Source: Luminiphilus sp.
GTDB taxonomy: Bacteria; Pseudomonadota; Gammaproteobacteria; Pseudomonadales; Halieaceae
Direction: 5' to 3'
Assembly (NCBI GenBank): GCA_029253085.1
Contig: JAQXAF010000129.1
Location: forward strand, 1 to 64,000
Length of the DNA stretch: 64,000 nt
Under the pieces are notes generated by a model. It did no database searches, was not told the origin of the DNA, and saw only the letters and a list, made by a program, of their open reading frames with translations. Numbering within the stretch: position 1 is the first letter of the stretch; the number at the start of each line of letters is the position of its first letter. The translations under genes were made by a program, and so were the position numbers. Positions 32,286 to 43,830 of this stretch are shown here, in pieces.

Positions 32286-33266
32286 ATGACGTCGTGGCCC
32301 CTAGGCATTGATGTAGCGGGGGTCCTTGCGGGACAACGCCGAGCGTTAGCTAAGGCCATCACCCTCGTTGAAAGTCAGCGAGAGGATGATCGCGAGTCGA
32401 GCCAACAACTTTTAAATACACTCCTTCCCCACACGGGCAACAGTATTCGAATTGGTATTACTGGCGTTCCTGGCGTGGGTAAATCCACCTTCATAGAAGC
32501 CTTTGGCCTTGACCTGGTGCGCCAAGGGCATCGTGTTGCGGTGTTAGCTGTAGACCCAAGTTCGCCCCTTGCGGGGGGGTCGATTTTGGGTGATAAAACC
32601 CGTATGGAAGCTTTGTCACGCGAGGACAATGCCTACATCAGGCCTTCGCCTGCGGGCAGCGCTTTAGGCGGCGTGGCATTAAAAACACGAGAATCGATGT
32701 TGCTGTGCGAAGCCGCAGGTTATGACGTCATCATTGTTGAGACCGTGGGTGTTGGGCAGTCAGAGCATCAAGTGGCTGGCATGGTCGATTTTTTTCTATT
32801 GTTGATGCTTCCCGGCGGTGGTGATGAGTTACAGGGCATTAAAAAAGGCATCCTTGAGCTAGCGGATACGATCGTCATTAATAAAGCTGACGGCGATAGC
32901 GCAGCGACCGCGCGGATAACGCGTCAGCATTACGCCAGTGCAATGTCGCTGCTAAAACACCCTAGCAGCTGGAAGCCCAAAGTTTTGAGCTGCTCCGCCC
33001 TAAACAATGAAGGCGTGGACGACATCTGGACTTTAATTAATGAGTTTCGTGCGCAGGCTGAACCGCATCAAGGCATCGAGCAAAAACGATCACATCAAAA
33101 CTTAGCCTGGATGCAGCAACTGGTCGATGAGCTACTGAGAATCGGGTTACGCCGCCATTCTGGGGTTCGGGAAGCGTTGCCCGACCTCGAGCGGCAGGTG
33201 CAGAATTCCGTGATCACTCCCCTTGCCGCTGCCATGGAGGTCATGCGCCTCAGTCAGCTCTCATGA
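32286..33266 (+). CDS. meaB: Methylmalonyl-CoA mutase-associated GTPase MeaB
   Basis: IGITGVPGVGKSTFIEAFG, VLAVDPSSPLAGGSILGDKTRM, IIVETVGVGQSE, VINKADGD. Confidence 0.95.
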   Translation: MTSWPLGIDVAGVLAGQRRALAKAITLVESQREDDRESSQQLLNTLLPHTGNSIRIGITGVPGVGKSTFIEAFGLDLVRQGHRVAVLAVDPSSPLAGGSILGDKTRMEALSREDNAYIRPSPAGSALGGVALKTRESMLLCEAAGYDVIIVETVGVGQSEHQVAGMVDFFLLLMLPGGGDELQGIKKGILELADTIVINKADGDSAATARITRQHYASAMSLLKHPSSWKPKVLSCSALNNEGVDDIWTLINEFRAQAEPHQGIEQKRSHQNLAWMQQLVDELLRIGLRRHSGVREALPDLERQVQNSVITPLAAAMEVMRLSQLS

Positions 33267-33390
33267 ACGTGTGCGAACGGCGGCCATAAATCCCTGCGTG
33301 TTAACGTTGTCCTTCTAGGTGGGGCCTCAGAGTTTGTGCCGCCGCCGCGATGAGCCGCAGGAAAAGCTACCAGCAAAAGGATGCAAAAAA

Positions 33391-34179
33391 ATGAAACTAC
33401 CTAACGGTTTAAAGCGGCTGGTTATTGTGGCGCTTGTCATGGCCTTCCTTGGGTGTTCAGAGGATCAGGCTGTCGTCATCGAAGATTCAAGCGACCGCCG
33501 CATTGTTCGGTTCGACGTAGCTTCGGCAAACGTATACGTCGTTGAAGAAAACGGTCATCGTCTCATGATCGACGCTGGGAACCCTGGGGATGAAGCGCGC
33601 TATGAGGCCCTCATGCGCCGATCGGGTATTGATCCTGCAACCATTAACGTTGCGATATTGACTCACGGTCATATCGATCACGCGGGCACAGCTGCTTTTT
33701 TTCAGGAGCGCTATGGGATTCAAATTATTGGGGGAACCGGTGATCAACCCATGATAGAAGCTGCGGGAGATGTTGATCTTTGTCCGACTTCTATAACCGC
33801 CCAGCTGCTACACATGACGCTCAAGGGCAAACAATATCCTGCCTTTCAATTGGATCGAGGGATCAGTGCAAATGGGGGGGTGGTTGATCTTGCCGAATTT
33901 GGAGTGACCGGGAAAATCATACCGCACTCAGGTCATACACCGGGCTCGATGGTTATCACTATCGGCTCCCATGCCTTTGTTGGTGATTTAATACGGGGTG
34001 GTGTTTTGCAACCGGAGGTGCCAGCAACGCACTTTTTTATGTGTAATCTGGAAGAAAATCGACGAAGAATTGCAGAGATCTTAGCCCTTGACGGGATTCA
34101 GTATTGGCATCCCGGCCATTTCGGGCCTTTTCCAAGATCCGCCGTTGGCCAATATCTCACCCAACAACTCGGCGACTAA
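33391..34179 (+). CDS. MBL-fold metallo-hydrolase, putative lipoprotein
   Basis: Lipobox-like FLGCS after hydrophobic N-terminus; LTHGHIDHAGTAAFFQERYG; PHSGHTPGSMVITIGSHAFVGDLI; WHPGHFGPF. Confidence 0.85.
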   Translation: MKLPNGLKRLVIVALVMAFLGCSEDQAVVIEDSSDRRIVRFDVASANVYVVEENGHRLMIDAGNPGDEARYEALMRRSGIDPATINVAILTHGHIDHAGTAAFFQERYGIQIIGGTGDQPMIEAAGDVDLCPTSITAQLLHMTLKGKQYPAFQLDRGISANGGVVDLAEFGVTGKIIPHSGHTPGSMVITIGSHAFVGDLIRGGVLQPEVPATHFFMCNLEENRRRIAEILALDGIQYWHPGHFGPFPRSAVGQYLTQQLGD

Positions 34180-34213
34180 AACAGGGGTCTAGACAGTTTG
34201 CGACTCGTATCAA

Positions 34214-35725
34214 TCAGCAAGGTTCATAAAGCTGGGCAAAGATTTCGCTTTTAACAAGATAGACATCGTTAGGGTCGCTCTCTTTCAAAACCAAATAATC
34301 ACCGGGCTGTCCTGCGAAGTAACCGACGTCGTGCCATTTGGTGAAAACCTTCGTGGGCTTATCTGTAAGTGTTGCCAGAACACTAACGTGTGACCGAGCG
34401 ACACACCCTTTAGCCCGTTCAAGAATTTCAAAATTTTGTTCTGATGCGCGCAGATAGACCCGTGGTGTGTATTCAGCGAGAAGGCTTATAGGGGCATCAG
34501 CAGGATCATAGCTAGCCTCGAATACCGCACGTTCAATAGGGTAAACCTCACCCTGAATTCCGATCATGACGTACACACTGTCTGACGCCAGGATATCAAC
34601 ATCGCCTTCGAGGGTGCGCACTCGAATCTCATTGCCCGATTCTGTGAGGTCTAGTGTTGGCACATAGCCCAGGGTGACAGGTCTCTTTTGATACCTGGAC
34701 ATGGCTGTAGTATCGAGAGTGTGGTTGCGGCTGTTGATAATATCGAAATCGGTAAAATACTGATGCACGCGTTTTAGCAAAAAAGCTTCAGCGCTAAGGG
34801 TGGGCTCTCGAAGGCGCAGAGCTGATTCTGCAATAAATCCTCCGGCTTTACTGACATGCCCCCCACCTGACCCAACATCGGCAGCGATAAAAGCCGCCAT
34901 TTCATTCGCCATTACATCCTGTATGCAGCTGCGCACCGAAAATTTAATGCCTTGGTTTATGGTGTTGAAAACAACGCAGCTGGATACGGCATCAACTTGA
35001 ATAGCTAAGTCACTGACAAAACCTAATATATTGGGGTCACAGGGTTTGACCGCCGTGACTGAGTAGTTAAAAGCCGCATTATGACTGGTACGCAAAAGCG
35101 CCAAACCGGCTGTTTCCATATCCGCCAGCGTGATATTGGCGTTTTTCATTCGATTTATCAGTGACAAGTCTGGGGTAAGCGATTCCAGCATGTCTTTGTC
35201 AGATGGGTGACCCACTTCAGCCAAGCTATTGGTGTCGGTAAATAAGCCATAGTAAAGGGCCGTCTGAACCTGTTGGGGTATCGAATAAGTCGATTCCTCT
35301 TGAAGCATCGCCCACACTAACGTTGCGCAGGATCCCAGCTTTGGGTGCACCTCGGACCGAGGAATATCAAATATCTCCTGTCTGTGGTGATCGATTATGA
35401 CCACGTTTTCGGCATCTTCACGAAGTCGACTGACATTACCCGCGCCAAACTGGCAGTCAACGGTGATCAGCAGCCCGTCGACATGCGGATGCTCTGTTTG
35501 CTCGATTGGGATACTCAGCGCGGCGATCATTAGCAGCAAGTTCGGCTTATCAATCGTATTTTTACCGCTGTAAACTAGACGGGCGGGCTTTCCCAAAGAA
35601 CAAAAATAGTCGTAAAGCGCAAACCCTGCGGCAATCGCATCAGCGTCCGGCGTATCGTGACACTGAATGACGATGGATGAGTTGTTCAGTAACGTACTCA
35701 ACTTTAATTTTATCTGATCTTTCAT
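34214..35725 (-). CDS. DHH/DHHA1 family phosphoesterase with C-terminal extension
   Basis: CHDTPDADAIAAGFALYDYF, VIIDHHRQ, GSCATLVWAML, DHHA1 motif GSGGGHVSKAGGFI; additional roughly 170 aa C-terminal region. Confidence 0.82.
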   Translation of the reverse strand: MKDQIKLKLSTLLNNSSIVIQCHDTPDADAIAAGFALYDYFCSLGKPARLVYSGKNTIDKPNLLLMIAALSIPIEQTEHPHVDGLLITVDCQFGAGNVSRLREDAENVVIIDHHRQEIFDIPRSEVHPKLGSCATLVWAMLQEESTYSIPQQVQTALYYGLFTDTNSLAEVGHPSDKDMLESLTPDLSLINRMKNANITLADMETAGLALLRTSHNAAFNYSVTAVKPCDPNILGFVSDLAIQVDAVSSCVVFNTINQGIKFSVRSCIQDVMANEMAAFIAADVGSGGGHVSKAGGFIAESALRLREPTLSAEAFLLKRVHQYFTDFDIINSRNHTLDTTAMSRYQKRPVTLGYVPTLDLTESGNEIRVRTLEGDVDILASDSVYVMIGIQGEVYPIERAVFEASYDPADAPISLLAEYTPRVYLRASEQNFEILERAKGCVARSHVSVLATLTDKPTKVFTKWHDVGYFAGQPGDYLVLKESDPNDVYLVKSEIFAQLYEPC

Positions 35726-36116
35726 TTAGCCTTCCTGTAACACCTCCCTGGAGGCGTGCTCATCGGAAAGAGACATGTCGGTGACTCAATGTATCCCTGT
35801 CGGTAATGGTAAAGCATGAAGTCATTCAGGACTCCCATTAATCCTAGCCATTTACATGCGAGACCGCAGTGCGAGGCGATGGCTTTAGCAACGCTATGCC
35901 CTCACTATCGCTTGTTTGTTAAGCAAAGCTAGCGGCATTAAAAGGCTGCGACGCATCGTAATTTAGCTTGCCGTCCACAGCGCGATACGCCTTGACCTCT
36001 GTCTTGATGCTTTGGTCTAGTCATCTGTCGATACTAAATTTGGAGGCGGTTCGATAAACCTACTTTGGGCGACCTTAACGCTACCTTAAATTAGCTTTCC
36101 CGCGTAATCTAAACAG

Positions 36117-36425
36117 ATGCCATTTTTACGTTTAGATAGACTAATCAATCTCCACGACGGATACCGTAAAACCCTCAAAATTGATAACTTTGAGGTGCTT
36201 GTGATTCAGGAGCATGGAGAAGTCTTTGTTGTTCAAAGTCGCTGTCCGCACCGTGAATACCCCTTGGAGAAAGGGCTCATTTCCGGTGGTGTGATTTCAT
36301 GCCCCTGGCATAACATGGCATTTGATCTGAGGACGGGAAATCATCTGGGTGGCGTTTGCGGTCGAATGCGAGTTTATGAGCCAGTATTCCAAGACAACCT
36401 AGTTGGAATCTTGATTGACCCATGA
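36117..36425 (+). CDS. Small Rieske [2Fe-2S] domain protein
   Basis: SRCPHREYPLEKG...SCPWHNMAFDLRTG: CxH...CxxH Rieske motifs. Confidence 0.88.
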   Translation: MPFLRLDRLINLHDGYRKTLKIDNFEVLVIQEHGEVFVVQSRCPHREYPLEKGLISGGVISCPWHNMAFDLRTGNHLGGVCGRMRVYEPVFQDNLVGILIDP

Positions 36426-36482
36426 CCGATCCCAGCTAGGCTTATTGCCTTGAGCAGCAAACCAAAATTCAGCCCGGAAATT

Positions 36483-36528
36483 TTCCTCATAGGGTCGCGC
36501 TTCAATTCCTCATAGGGTCGCGCTTCAA
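36483..36528. repeat. Perfect 23-bp tandem duplication
   Basis: ttcctcatagggtcgcgcttcaa occurs twice in tandem (36483-36505, 36506-36528); second copy overlaps the stop codon of the 36525-36851 ORF. Confidence 0.95.
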
Positions 36529-36851
36529 TAGTGAGCCTTCAACTCCAGGCTTTCCTTGCTCGCATGCCAAAGCCGAGCAAAAAGATCGGCCCAAGGCGTG
36601 ACATTGCCAGAGTTTTCTAAAAACTTGCTCCCTCGTTGGCCCGCTTCTAGCAGCATGACCCGCTTCACATCACTAATGATTACCGTTTGATTGCGCCACT
36701 CTGGATGCCCAGCTAAAACATGTAAAGACACCGTAGAGGTCAGCCGTCGTGCCAACGCTATGAGCCGATGTCGCTCCAGATTGATCGGGCTATCGTCTGC
36801 AATGAGTATCCGAATGCGCGCTTGCCGGCCGTTACGCACTAGGCGGGTCAA
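36525..36851 (-). CDS. DUF7931-like protein (often next to or fused with GNAT acetyltransferase in relatives); start uncertain
   Basis: RQARIRILIADDSPINLERHRLIALARRLTSTVSLHVL. The open frame extends upstream to 37070 without ATG/GTG/TTG. Confidence 0.5.
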   Translation of the reverse strand: MTRLVRNGRQARIRILIADDSPINLERHRLIALARRLTSTVSLHVLAGHPEWRNQTVIISDVKRVMLLEAGQRGSKFLENSGNVTPWADLFARLWHASKESLELKAHY

Positions 36852-37070
36852 AGCGCCAACAACGTCGGTCTCGTCAAATAAAAAAGGCTCCAGGTTGGGG
36901 CTTGCGATATCAATAGTGCTACGTGACGTGGCCAGCAGGCTTAACAGCTGCTCGAGATTCTCGGCTAAGCGCGTTGCGGTGCTTAGCGCTAACGTGTCAC
37001 GGGTTGGGTCAGAACCAGAATCGGCTCGCGGTGATGGGCTGGGTAAATCAGCGTCACGATTTTTCTGTGT

Positions 37071-38165
37071 TTAATCCCAGCCCACTAACACGCCACTCAT
37101 CCCCAAAAAATTCAAGAAGCCTGGATGCACATGGGTTAGCTCTTCGGGGGTTACCGTGTCGCCACTGCAAAGGCGTTCGAGTATCGGGAGTGAGGCAAGG
37201 GGGATACGCAGCATCTCGCCATTTGCGTAAACGTTACATTCGTCGTTCAAGGCTTGCCAAGAAACCCGGGCACCCGTATGCAGGCGAAGTGCAGTGGCAT
37301 GTTTGCTTGGGGGAGGGGCGCAGTCACCGTGCTCGGTAACAAGTTCTCCCAGCCATGATCCGTCATCTAAGGCCTCCAAGCTATTTTGGATCGCCTCCCG
37401 AGCATTGTTCCAGTGAGCTGCGGTTATCTCCCCCGGACGAGGTGGGGTCATCACTGAATCGCGATCTTCAAGGAGCAAATCGGGGTCAATGCGTTCAAGG
37501 ACTTTGTCGGCCCATCGTGCCAGCAGCGCGGCGATGCCGGGGGCTCGAAAGCCTAAGGAATATGTCATGCATGGGCTTTCAGCAATACCCCAGTGCGCCA
37601 ATCCCGGGGGGACATATAGGACATCTCCGGCCTCAAGAATATACTCCTCCGTGGTCTCAAAATTTTGCAGTAGGTTGAGGTCCTCGTGTTTTATTCGGGG
37701 AGTATTTTCGTCGCACCATTCACCGAGCAACCATTTCCTTCGTCCTGTTCCTTGCACCAAAAATACATCGTAACGATCAAAATGAGGCCCTACGCCACCC
37801 TCGGTCACCGCATAACTAACCATGACATCGTCAAAGCGCCACTGAGGTAAAAATCGTAAGCATTGCTTAAGCGCGGCCACCTCAGGAACCCAGTGGTCAA
37901 CGCCGTTGACCAGCAGTGTCCAGTCGTCTGAACGTTGGAAATCTGCCGAGTTCAGAGGCCCCCGCTTCAGCGCCCAGCCGCTTTTTGACTTACCGATCAA
38001 GCGGCTATCTGCGTCTTCCTCGAGTGCCAAGCCCCCAAGCTCTTCGGGGGTTAGCGGCGACTGCCAGTTGGGCAGCGCGCCCTTAATGAGAAGAGGCTGG
38101 CGCTGCCAGTAGCAGTCGAGAAAAGCTTTTTCATCGAATTGAAAGGTCAGTAGTGATTCAGACAC
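37071..38165 (-). CDS. Cupin/JmjC-like ribosomal oxygenase (RoxA/YcfD family)
   Basis: YWQRQPLLIKGALPNW, GVGPHFDRYDVFLVQGTGRRKW, LEAGDVLYVPPGLAHWGIAESPCMTYSLGFRAP. Confidence 0.9.
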   Translation of the reverse strand: MSESLLTFQFDEKAFLDCYWQRQPLLIKGALPNWQSPLTPEELGGLALEEDADSRLIGKSKSGWALKRGPLNSADFQRSDDWTLLVNGVDHWVPEVAALKQCLRFLPQWRFDDVMVSYAVTEGGVGPHFDRYDVFLVQGTGRRKWLLGEWCDENTPRIKHEDLNLLQNFETTEEYILEAGDVLYVPPGLAHWGIAESPCMTYSLGFRAPGIAALLARWADKVLERIDPDLLLEDRDSVMTPPRPGEITAAHWNNAREAIQNSLEALDDGSWLGELVTEHGDCAPPPSKHATALRLHTGARVSWQALNDECNVYANGEMLRIPLASLPILERLCSGDTVTPEELTHVHPGFLNFLGMSGVLVGWD

Positions 38166-38183
38166 ACCAAATCCACCTCGTCA

Positions 38184-39569
<1,386 letters not shown>

Positions 39570-39593
39570 TCATCTGTCTTTATATTGACGTCG

Positions 39594-40232
39594 TTAGCGG
39601 ATGCCCACTTCTCGACATAACCCTAGAGCTGTTGTGCGGATGCGGCCCCGCTGAAACGTAAGTTTCCAGCGACGTCCTCCCAGTTGACGCCATAGAAACG
39701 CCGATCTCACCCCGGCGAGCAGCAAGGCCCTAATCATTTCAGCATTGCCCTCACTTTGAAGGTGCTGAGCGCTGCCCATAATCTTGATCCGGAAGGGCAG
39801 GGTGCTTAGCGTGTCGGAGTAGACGGCCGCCACGCTGTGACAAATAGCCGTGGATTGTGAGCTGAAATGCGCTGCCTTGTAACTGGAATGTTGCAGCCGG
39901 TTATGGACCACCTGTTGTAAATCACTTCGGGCAGCGAATTTACCCTCAAGATACAGGATCGATAGAAAATAGCGCATCATAGTGCCAGAAGTTTCATCGT
40001 CTCCGGGAGCAAGTCCCGCCGCTAAATTTTGCAGCCCTAACTTAACGCCTTGAATATTCCCAAATACGCCTTCGACGTCAACTGCATCAAAACTAAACAA
40101 GGAATGTAAAGATGCTTCGAAATATTCGACAGGGTAAGTTCCCGTTCGGGACAACTGATCGACAATCCTAGCGGCCTGAGCAACCCCTGCGAGGGCAAGC
40201 GTCTGCTGTTTAAGCGGATTCGGCGTAGTCAT
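39594..40232 (-). CDS. hflD: High frequency lysogenization protein HflD homolog
   Basis: [35 protein letters not shown]; between mnmA and purB. Confidence 0.92.
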   Translation of the reverse strand: MTTPNPLKQQTLALAGVAQAARIVDQLSRTGTYPVEYFEASLHSLFSFDAVDVEGVFGNIQGVKLGLQNLAAGLAPGDDETSGTMMRYFLSILYLEGKFAARSDLQQVVHNRLQHSSYKAAHFSSQSTAICHSVAAVYSDTLSTLPFRIKIMGSAQHLQSEGNAEMIRALLLAGVRSAFLWRQLGGRRWKLTFQRGRIRTTALGLCREVGIR

Positions 40233-41320
40233 AGCGCGTTCTCAATAATGCCGCCACCCAGACAGGTATCATTATGGTAGAAAACCACCGATTGCCCAGG
40301 GGTAATTGCACGTTGTGGCGCATCAAACTCGACCAGAAACCCCGTGGCAGTTTCAGACACTACACAGCTTTGATCCGCTTGGCGATAACGCACTTTAGCA
40401 GCGCAACGTAGCGGAAGAGCAGGAGCTTGCTCTGAGATCCAGAATAGGGTTGATGCGTTAAGGCTTCGCTTAAAAAGCCTCGGATGATCGTTTCCTTGGG
40501 CAATGGTAAGCACGTTTCGTTCGATATTCTTTTCAATGACATACCATGGCGCAGCGTTTCGATCCGCTAGGCCCCCAATGCCCAAGCCTTGACGCTGCCC
40601 GATCGTGTGGTACATCAGCCCTTGATGTTCGCCAAGTACCTGTCCAGTAACATCTTCGATGGTTCCCGGTTGTGCGGGCAAGTATTGCTGGAGAAAATCT
40701 TTAAAGCGTCGCTCGCCTATAAAGCAGATCCCTGTTGAGTCTTTTTTGCGCGCCGTGGTTAGGCCCGCCTGGGCCGCGAGTTTTCGAACTTCAGGTTTGG
40801 CAAGCTCTCCGACGGGAAACAAGCTGCGAGACAATTCGCGATGTCCTACTTGATGTAAAAAATAACTTTGATCCTTTTCGGCATCCAAACCTTTAAGCAG
40901 CGCCGTTCGCTCGCCGGAATCGTCCCGTCGAACGTAATGCCCGGTAGCGATAAAGTCGGCTCCGAGTTCAGTGGCGTAATCTAAAAAAGCGCGAAACTTT
41001 ATTTCACGATTACAAAGGATATCGGGATTAGGCGTGCGGCCACTTTGATATTCCGCGAGAAAGTGCTCAAAAACACCGTCCCAGTACTCAGCGGCAAAAT
41101 TAGCGCTGTGTAGCTTGATGCCCAAGGACGTAGCAACGGCCTGAGCGTCAGCAAGATCTTCCTTCGCGGTGCAGTAATCAGTGCCGTCATCTTCATCCCA
41201 GTTTTTCATAAACAAGCCTTCGACACGATAACCTCGATCGCGCAGTAACAAGGCAGCAACCGAGGAGTCTACTCCTCCAGACATTCCAACAATGACGGTG
41301 CTAGCACTGGGATTGCTCAT
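40229..41320 (-). CDS. mnmA: tRNA 2-thiouridine(34) synthase MnmA
   Basis: [56 protein letters not shown]. Confidence 0.96.
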   Translation of the reverse strand: MSNPSASTVIVGMSGGVDSSVAALLLRDRGYRVEGLFMKNWDEDDGTDYCTAKEDLADAQAVATSLGIKLHSANFAAEYWDGVFEHFLAEYQSGRTPNPDILCNREIKFRAFLDYATELGADFIATGHYVRRDDSGERTALLKGLDAEKDQSYFLHQVGHRELSRSLFPVGELAKPEVRKLAAQAGLTTARKKDSTGICFIGERRFKDFLQQYLPAQPGTIEDVTGQVLGEHQGLMYHTIGQRQGLGIGGLADRNAAPWYVIEKNIERNVLTIAQGNDHPRLFKRSLNASTLFWISEQAPALPLRCAAKVRYRQADQSCVVSETATGFLVEFDAPQRAITPGQSVVFYHNDTCLGGGIIENAL

Positions 41321-41324
41321 AAAC

Positions 41325-41777
41325 TCAGGATTCTATGATGAGTGAAAGTGGTGCACACAGACCGGCTCTGTGTTGGCGCAGCACTTCAAGCACTAAGTGA
41401 CTTCTGTGAATTGGCTCAAGACGCTCTATCTCGTCAAAGCCCATCCAGTGAGCGCTAATGATACCGTTATCGAGGTGTCGATCGCTATGCTCCAATACCG
41501 GAGAGCAGAGAAAAGTATGCCGCAGGTAGGTCGTGTCGTTACTGGCCGTCAACATCGCCACACCGAGATACCCTGAGACCTCAACCTCCCAACGAGTCTC
41601 CTCAAGTACCTCGCGGCGCACCGCTTCCATCAGAGTCTCACCCTGCTCAAGGTGTCCTGCGGGTTGATTAAGCACCGCCCGTTCTGCGCCCTCAGGAAGC
41701 TCTCTCACCATGAGATAACGGCCATCTTTTACCACGACGGCAGCGACTGTAGCATTGGGTCGCCAGCGGATTTTCAT
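41325..41777 (-). CDS. nudJ: NUDIX hydrolase (phosphatase NudJ-like)
   Basis: Nudix box [24 protein letters not shown]; start at [16 protein letters not shown]. Confidence 0.85.
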   Translation of the reverse strand: MKIRWRPNATVAAVVVKDGRYLMVRELPEGAERAVLNQPAGHLEQGETLMEAVRREVLEETRWEVEVSGYLGVAMLTASNDTTYLRHTFLCSPVLEHSDRHLDNGIISAHWMGFDEIERLEPIHRSHLVLEVLRQHRAGLCAPLSLIIES

Positions 41778-42469
41778 CGTTTGCGTACCACAGATTGCTT
41801 TGCGTACTGTCCAGGCTGCAGGTCGCCAATTGTCCAATCACCAATGGCGATGCGGACAAGCCTCAGCGTGGGCAAATTAACCGCAGCGGTCATTCTGCGT
41901 ATTTGACGATTACGCCCCTCCTGAATTGAAATTTCTAACCAGGCATCAGGGATGCGTTCTCGAAACCGAACCGGCGGGGATCTGTGCCACAGGTCAGGAG
42001 GGTCGATGGTCCTGACCCGGGCAGGTTTGGTTAGACCGTCGTTGAGCACTACGCCTGAGATGAGCTGCTTAACAGCCTGCTGATTGGGAGTCCCCTCAAC
42101 TTGAACCCAGTAGGTTTTCCATAACTTAAACTTCGGGTTGGCAATTTGTTGCTGAAGCTTGCCATCGTTGGTTAGCACGGTCAGCCCCTCTGAATCATAG
42201 TCAAGTCGCCCCGCAACACGGAACTCAGGTGCGGATAACAAATCGCCAAGGGTTTGCCGCGGTGGGTCGTTGTCCCTATCGGTGAATTGGCTGAGGACTC
42301 GAAAGGGTTTGTTCAGCAGAATAATGTCTGGCAATCCCAGTTCCTCCTGATTAATGATAGACTGCGCCACTGGGGAAGGTGGCCTGAGGCCATCATCAAA
42401 TAGCGTTCCAGTAAAGCCACATAAAGCCGGTGGCCCCGAGAAAGGGTGCCCTGTCGCATGTCGGCGCAC
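41774..42469 (-). CDS. rluE: 23S rRNA pseudouridine synthase (RluE-like); N-terminus uncertain
   Basis: LLNKPFRVLSQF, VAGRLDYDSEGLTVLTNDG, EGRNRQIRRMTAAV. Confidence 0.88.
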   Translation of the reverse strand: MRRHATGHPFSGPPALCGFTGTLFDDGLRPPSPVAQSIINQEELGLPDIILLNKPFRVLSQFTDRDNDPPRQTLGDLLSAPEFRVAGRLDYDSEGLTVLTNDGKLQQQIANPKFKLWKTYWVQVEGTPNQQAVKQLISGVVLNDGLTKPARVRTIDPPDLWHRSPPVRFRERIPDAWLEISIQEGRNRQIRRMTAAVNLPTLRLVRIAIGDWTIGDLQPGQYAKQSVVRKR

Positions 42470-42529
42470 GTCATTGGAACGGAATCCATCGAAACAACTG
42501 AATTAAACCAAAAATAGGATTCTCGCAAT

Positions 42530-43783
42530 ATGTCATATAAGCACATTAAGGTTCCGGAAACCGGAGACGTGATCACAGTCAACGAGGACAGCAGCCTGTC
42601 TGTGCCTGACAAGCCTATCATTCCTTACATCGAAGGTGACGGCATTGGTGTCGACATAACCCCAGTAATGATTGATGTCGTTAACGCGGCAGTAGAAAAG
42701 GCCTACGGTGGACAAAAAGCCATATCCTGGATGGAGATATACACCGGAGAAAAAGCGGCCGAATTGTATGAAGGCGACTGGTTCCCTGAAGAAACACTTG
42801 AAGCAATCAAAACATATGCCGTGGCTATTAAAGGACCACTAACAACGCCGGTAGGGGGTGGTTTTCGATCGCTCAACGTGGCGTTACGACAAGAACTGGA
42901 CCTTTACACCTGCCTGCGGCCGGTCCGCTGGTTTGAGGGCGTTCCATCACCAGTACGCCGCCCTGAAGATTGCAATATGGTGATCTTTCGTGAGAATTCT
43001 GAAGATATTTATGCGGGCATTGAATATCAGGCAGGGACTCCGGAGGCGCAGAAAGTCGTCGACTTTATTATTAACGAAATGGGCGCAACCAAAATTCGTT
43101 TTCCAACCGACGTGGGTATTGGCATAAAGCCGGTTTCTTCGGCCGGTACTAAGCGTCTGGTTCGTAAAGCCATTCAATACGCTATCGATCAAAACCTGCC
43201 GTCAGTCACTTTGGTGCACAAAGGCAACATCATGAAATTTACCGAAGGAGCATTCCGAGATTGGGGTTACGAGCTTGCTCAAGAGGAGTTTGGCGGCCAA
43301 TTAGTGGATGGGGGCCCTTGGGTGGAGATCAAAAATCCAATAAGCGGCGACCCAATTATTATTAAGGACGTGATTGCTGATGCGATGCTGCAGCAAGTTT
43401 TGACGCGCCCCAAAGAATACAGCGTTGTCGCAACCTTGAATCTGAATGGCGACTACCTTTCAGATGCCTTGGCCGCTCAGGTGGGTGGAATTGGCATCGC
43501 GCCGGGCGCTAACTTGTCTGATACCGTCGCTTTGTTTGAAGCCACTCACGGTACAGCACCAAAGTACGCCGGCCAGGACAAAGTGAATCCCGGCTCTTTA
43601 ATTTTGTCGGCCGAGATGATGATGCGCCACTTGGGCTGGAATGAGGCTGCTGACCTAATCGTGGATGGTGTGAACGGTGCGATTCAGGCTAAAACAGTGA
43701 CTTATGATTTCGAAAGACTGATGGATGGTGCCACTTTGGTCTCGTGTTCAGACTTCGGAAAGGCTATCATAAAGGCAATGTAG
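42530..43783 (+). CDS. icd: NADP-dependent isocitrate dehydrogenase
   Basis: [70 protein letters not shown]. Confidence 0.96.
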   Translation: MSYKHIKVPETGDVITVNEDSSLSVPDKPIIPYIEGDGIGVDITPVMIDVVNAAVEKAYGGQKAISWMEIYTGEKAAELYEGDWFPEETLEAIKTYAVAIKGPLTTPVGGGFRSLNVALRQELDLYTCLRPVRWFEGVPSPVRRPEDCNMVIFRENSEDIYAGIEYQAGTPEAQKVVDFIINEMGATKIRFPTDVGIGIKPVSSAGTKRLVRKAIQYAIDQNLPSVTLVHKGNIMKFTEGAFRDWGYELAQEEFGGQLVDGGPWVEIKNPISGDPIIIKDVIADAMLQQVLTRPKEYSVVATLNLNGDYLSDALAAQVGGIGIAPGANLSDTVALFEATHGTAPKYAGQDKVNPGSLILSAEMMMRHLGWNEAADLIVDGVNGAIQAKTVTYDFERLMDGATLVSCSDFGKAIIKAM

Positions 43784-43802
43784 GTTATTGTTATCTATGG
43801 AT

Positions 43803-43830
43803 AAAGCCCGTATTTTTTCGGGCTTTTTTT
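43803..43830 (+). terminator. Rho-independent terminator after icd
   Basis: AAAGCCCGTATTTTTTCGGGCTTTTTTT hairpin plus T-run. Confidence 0.88.
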
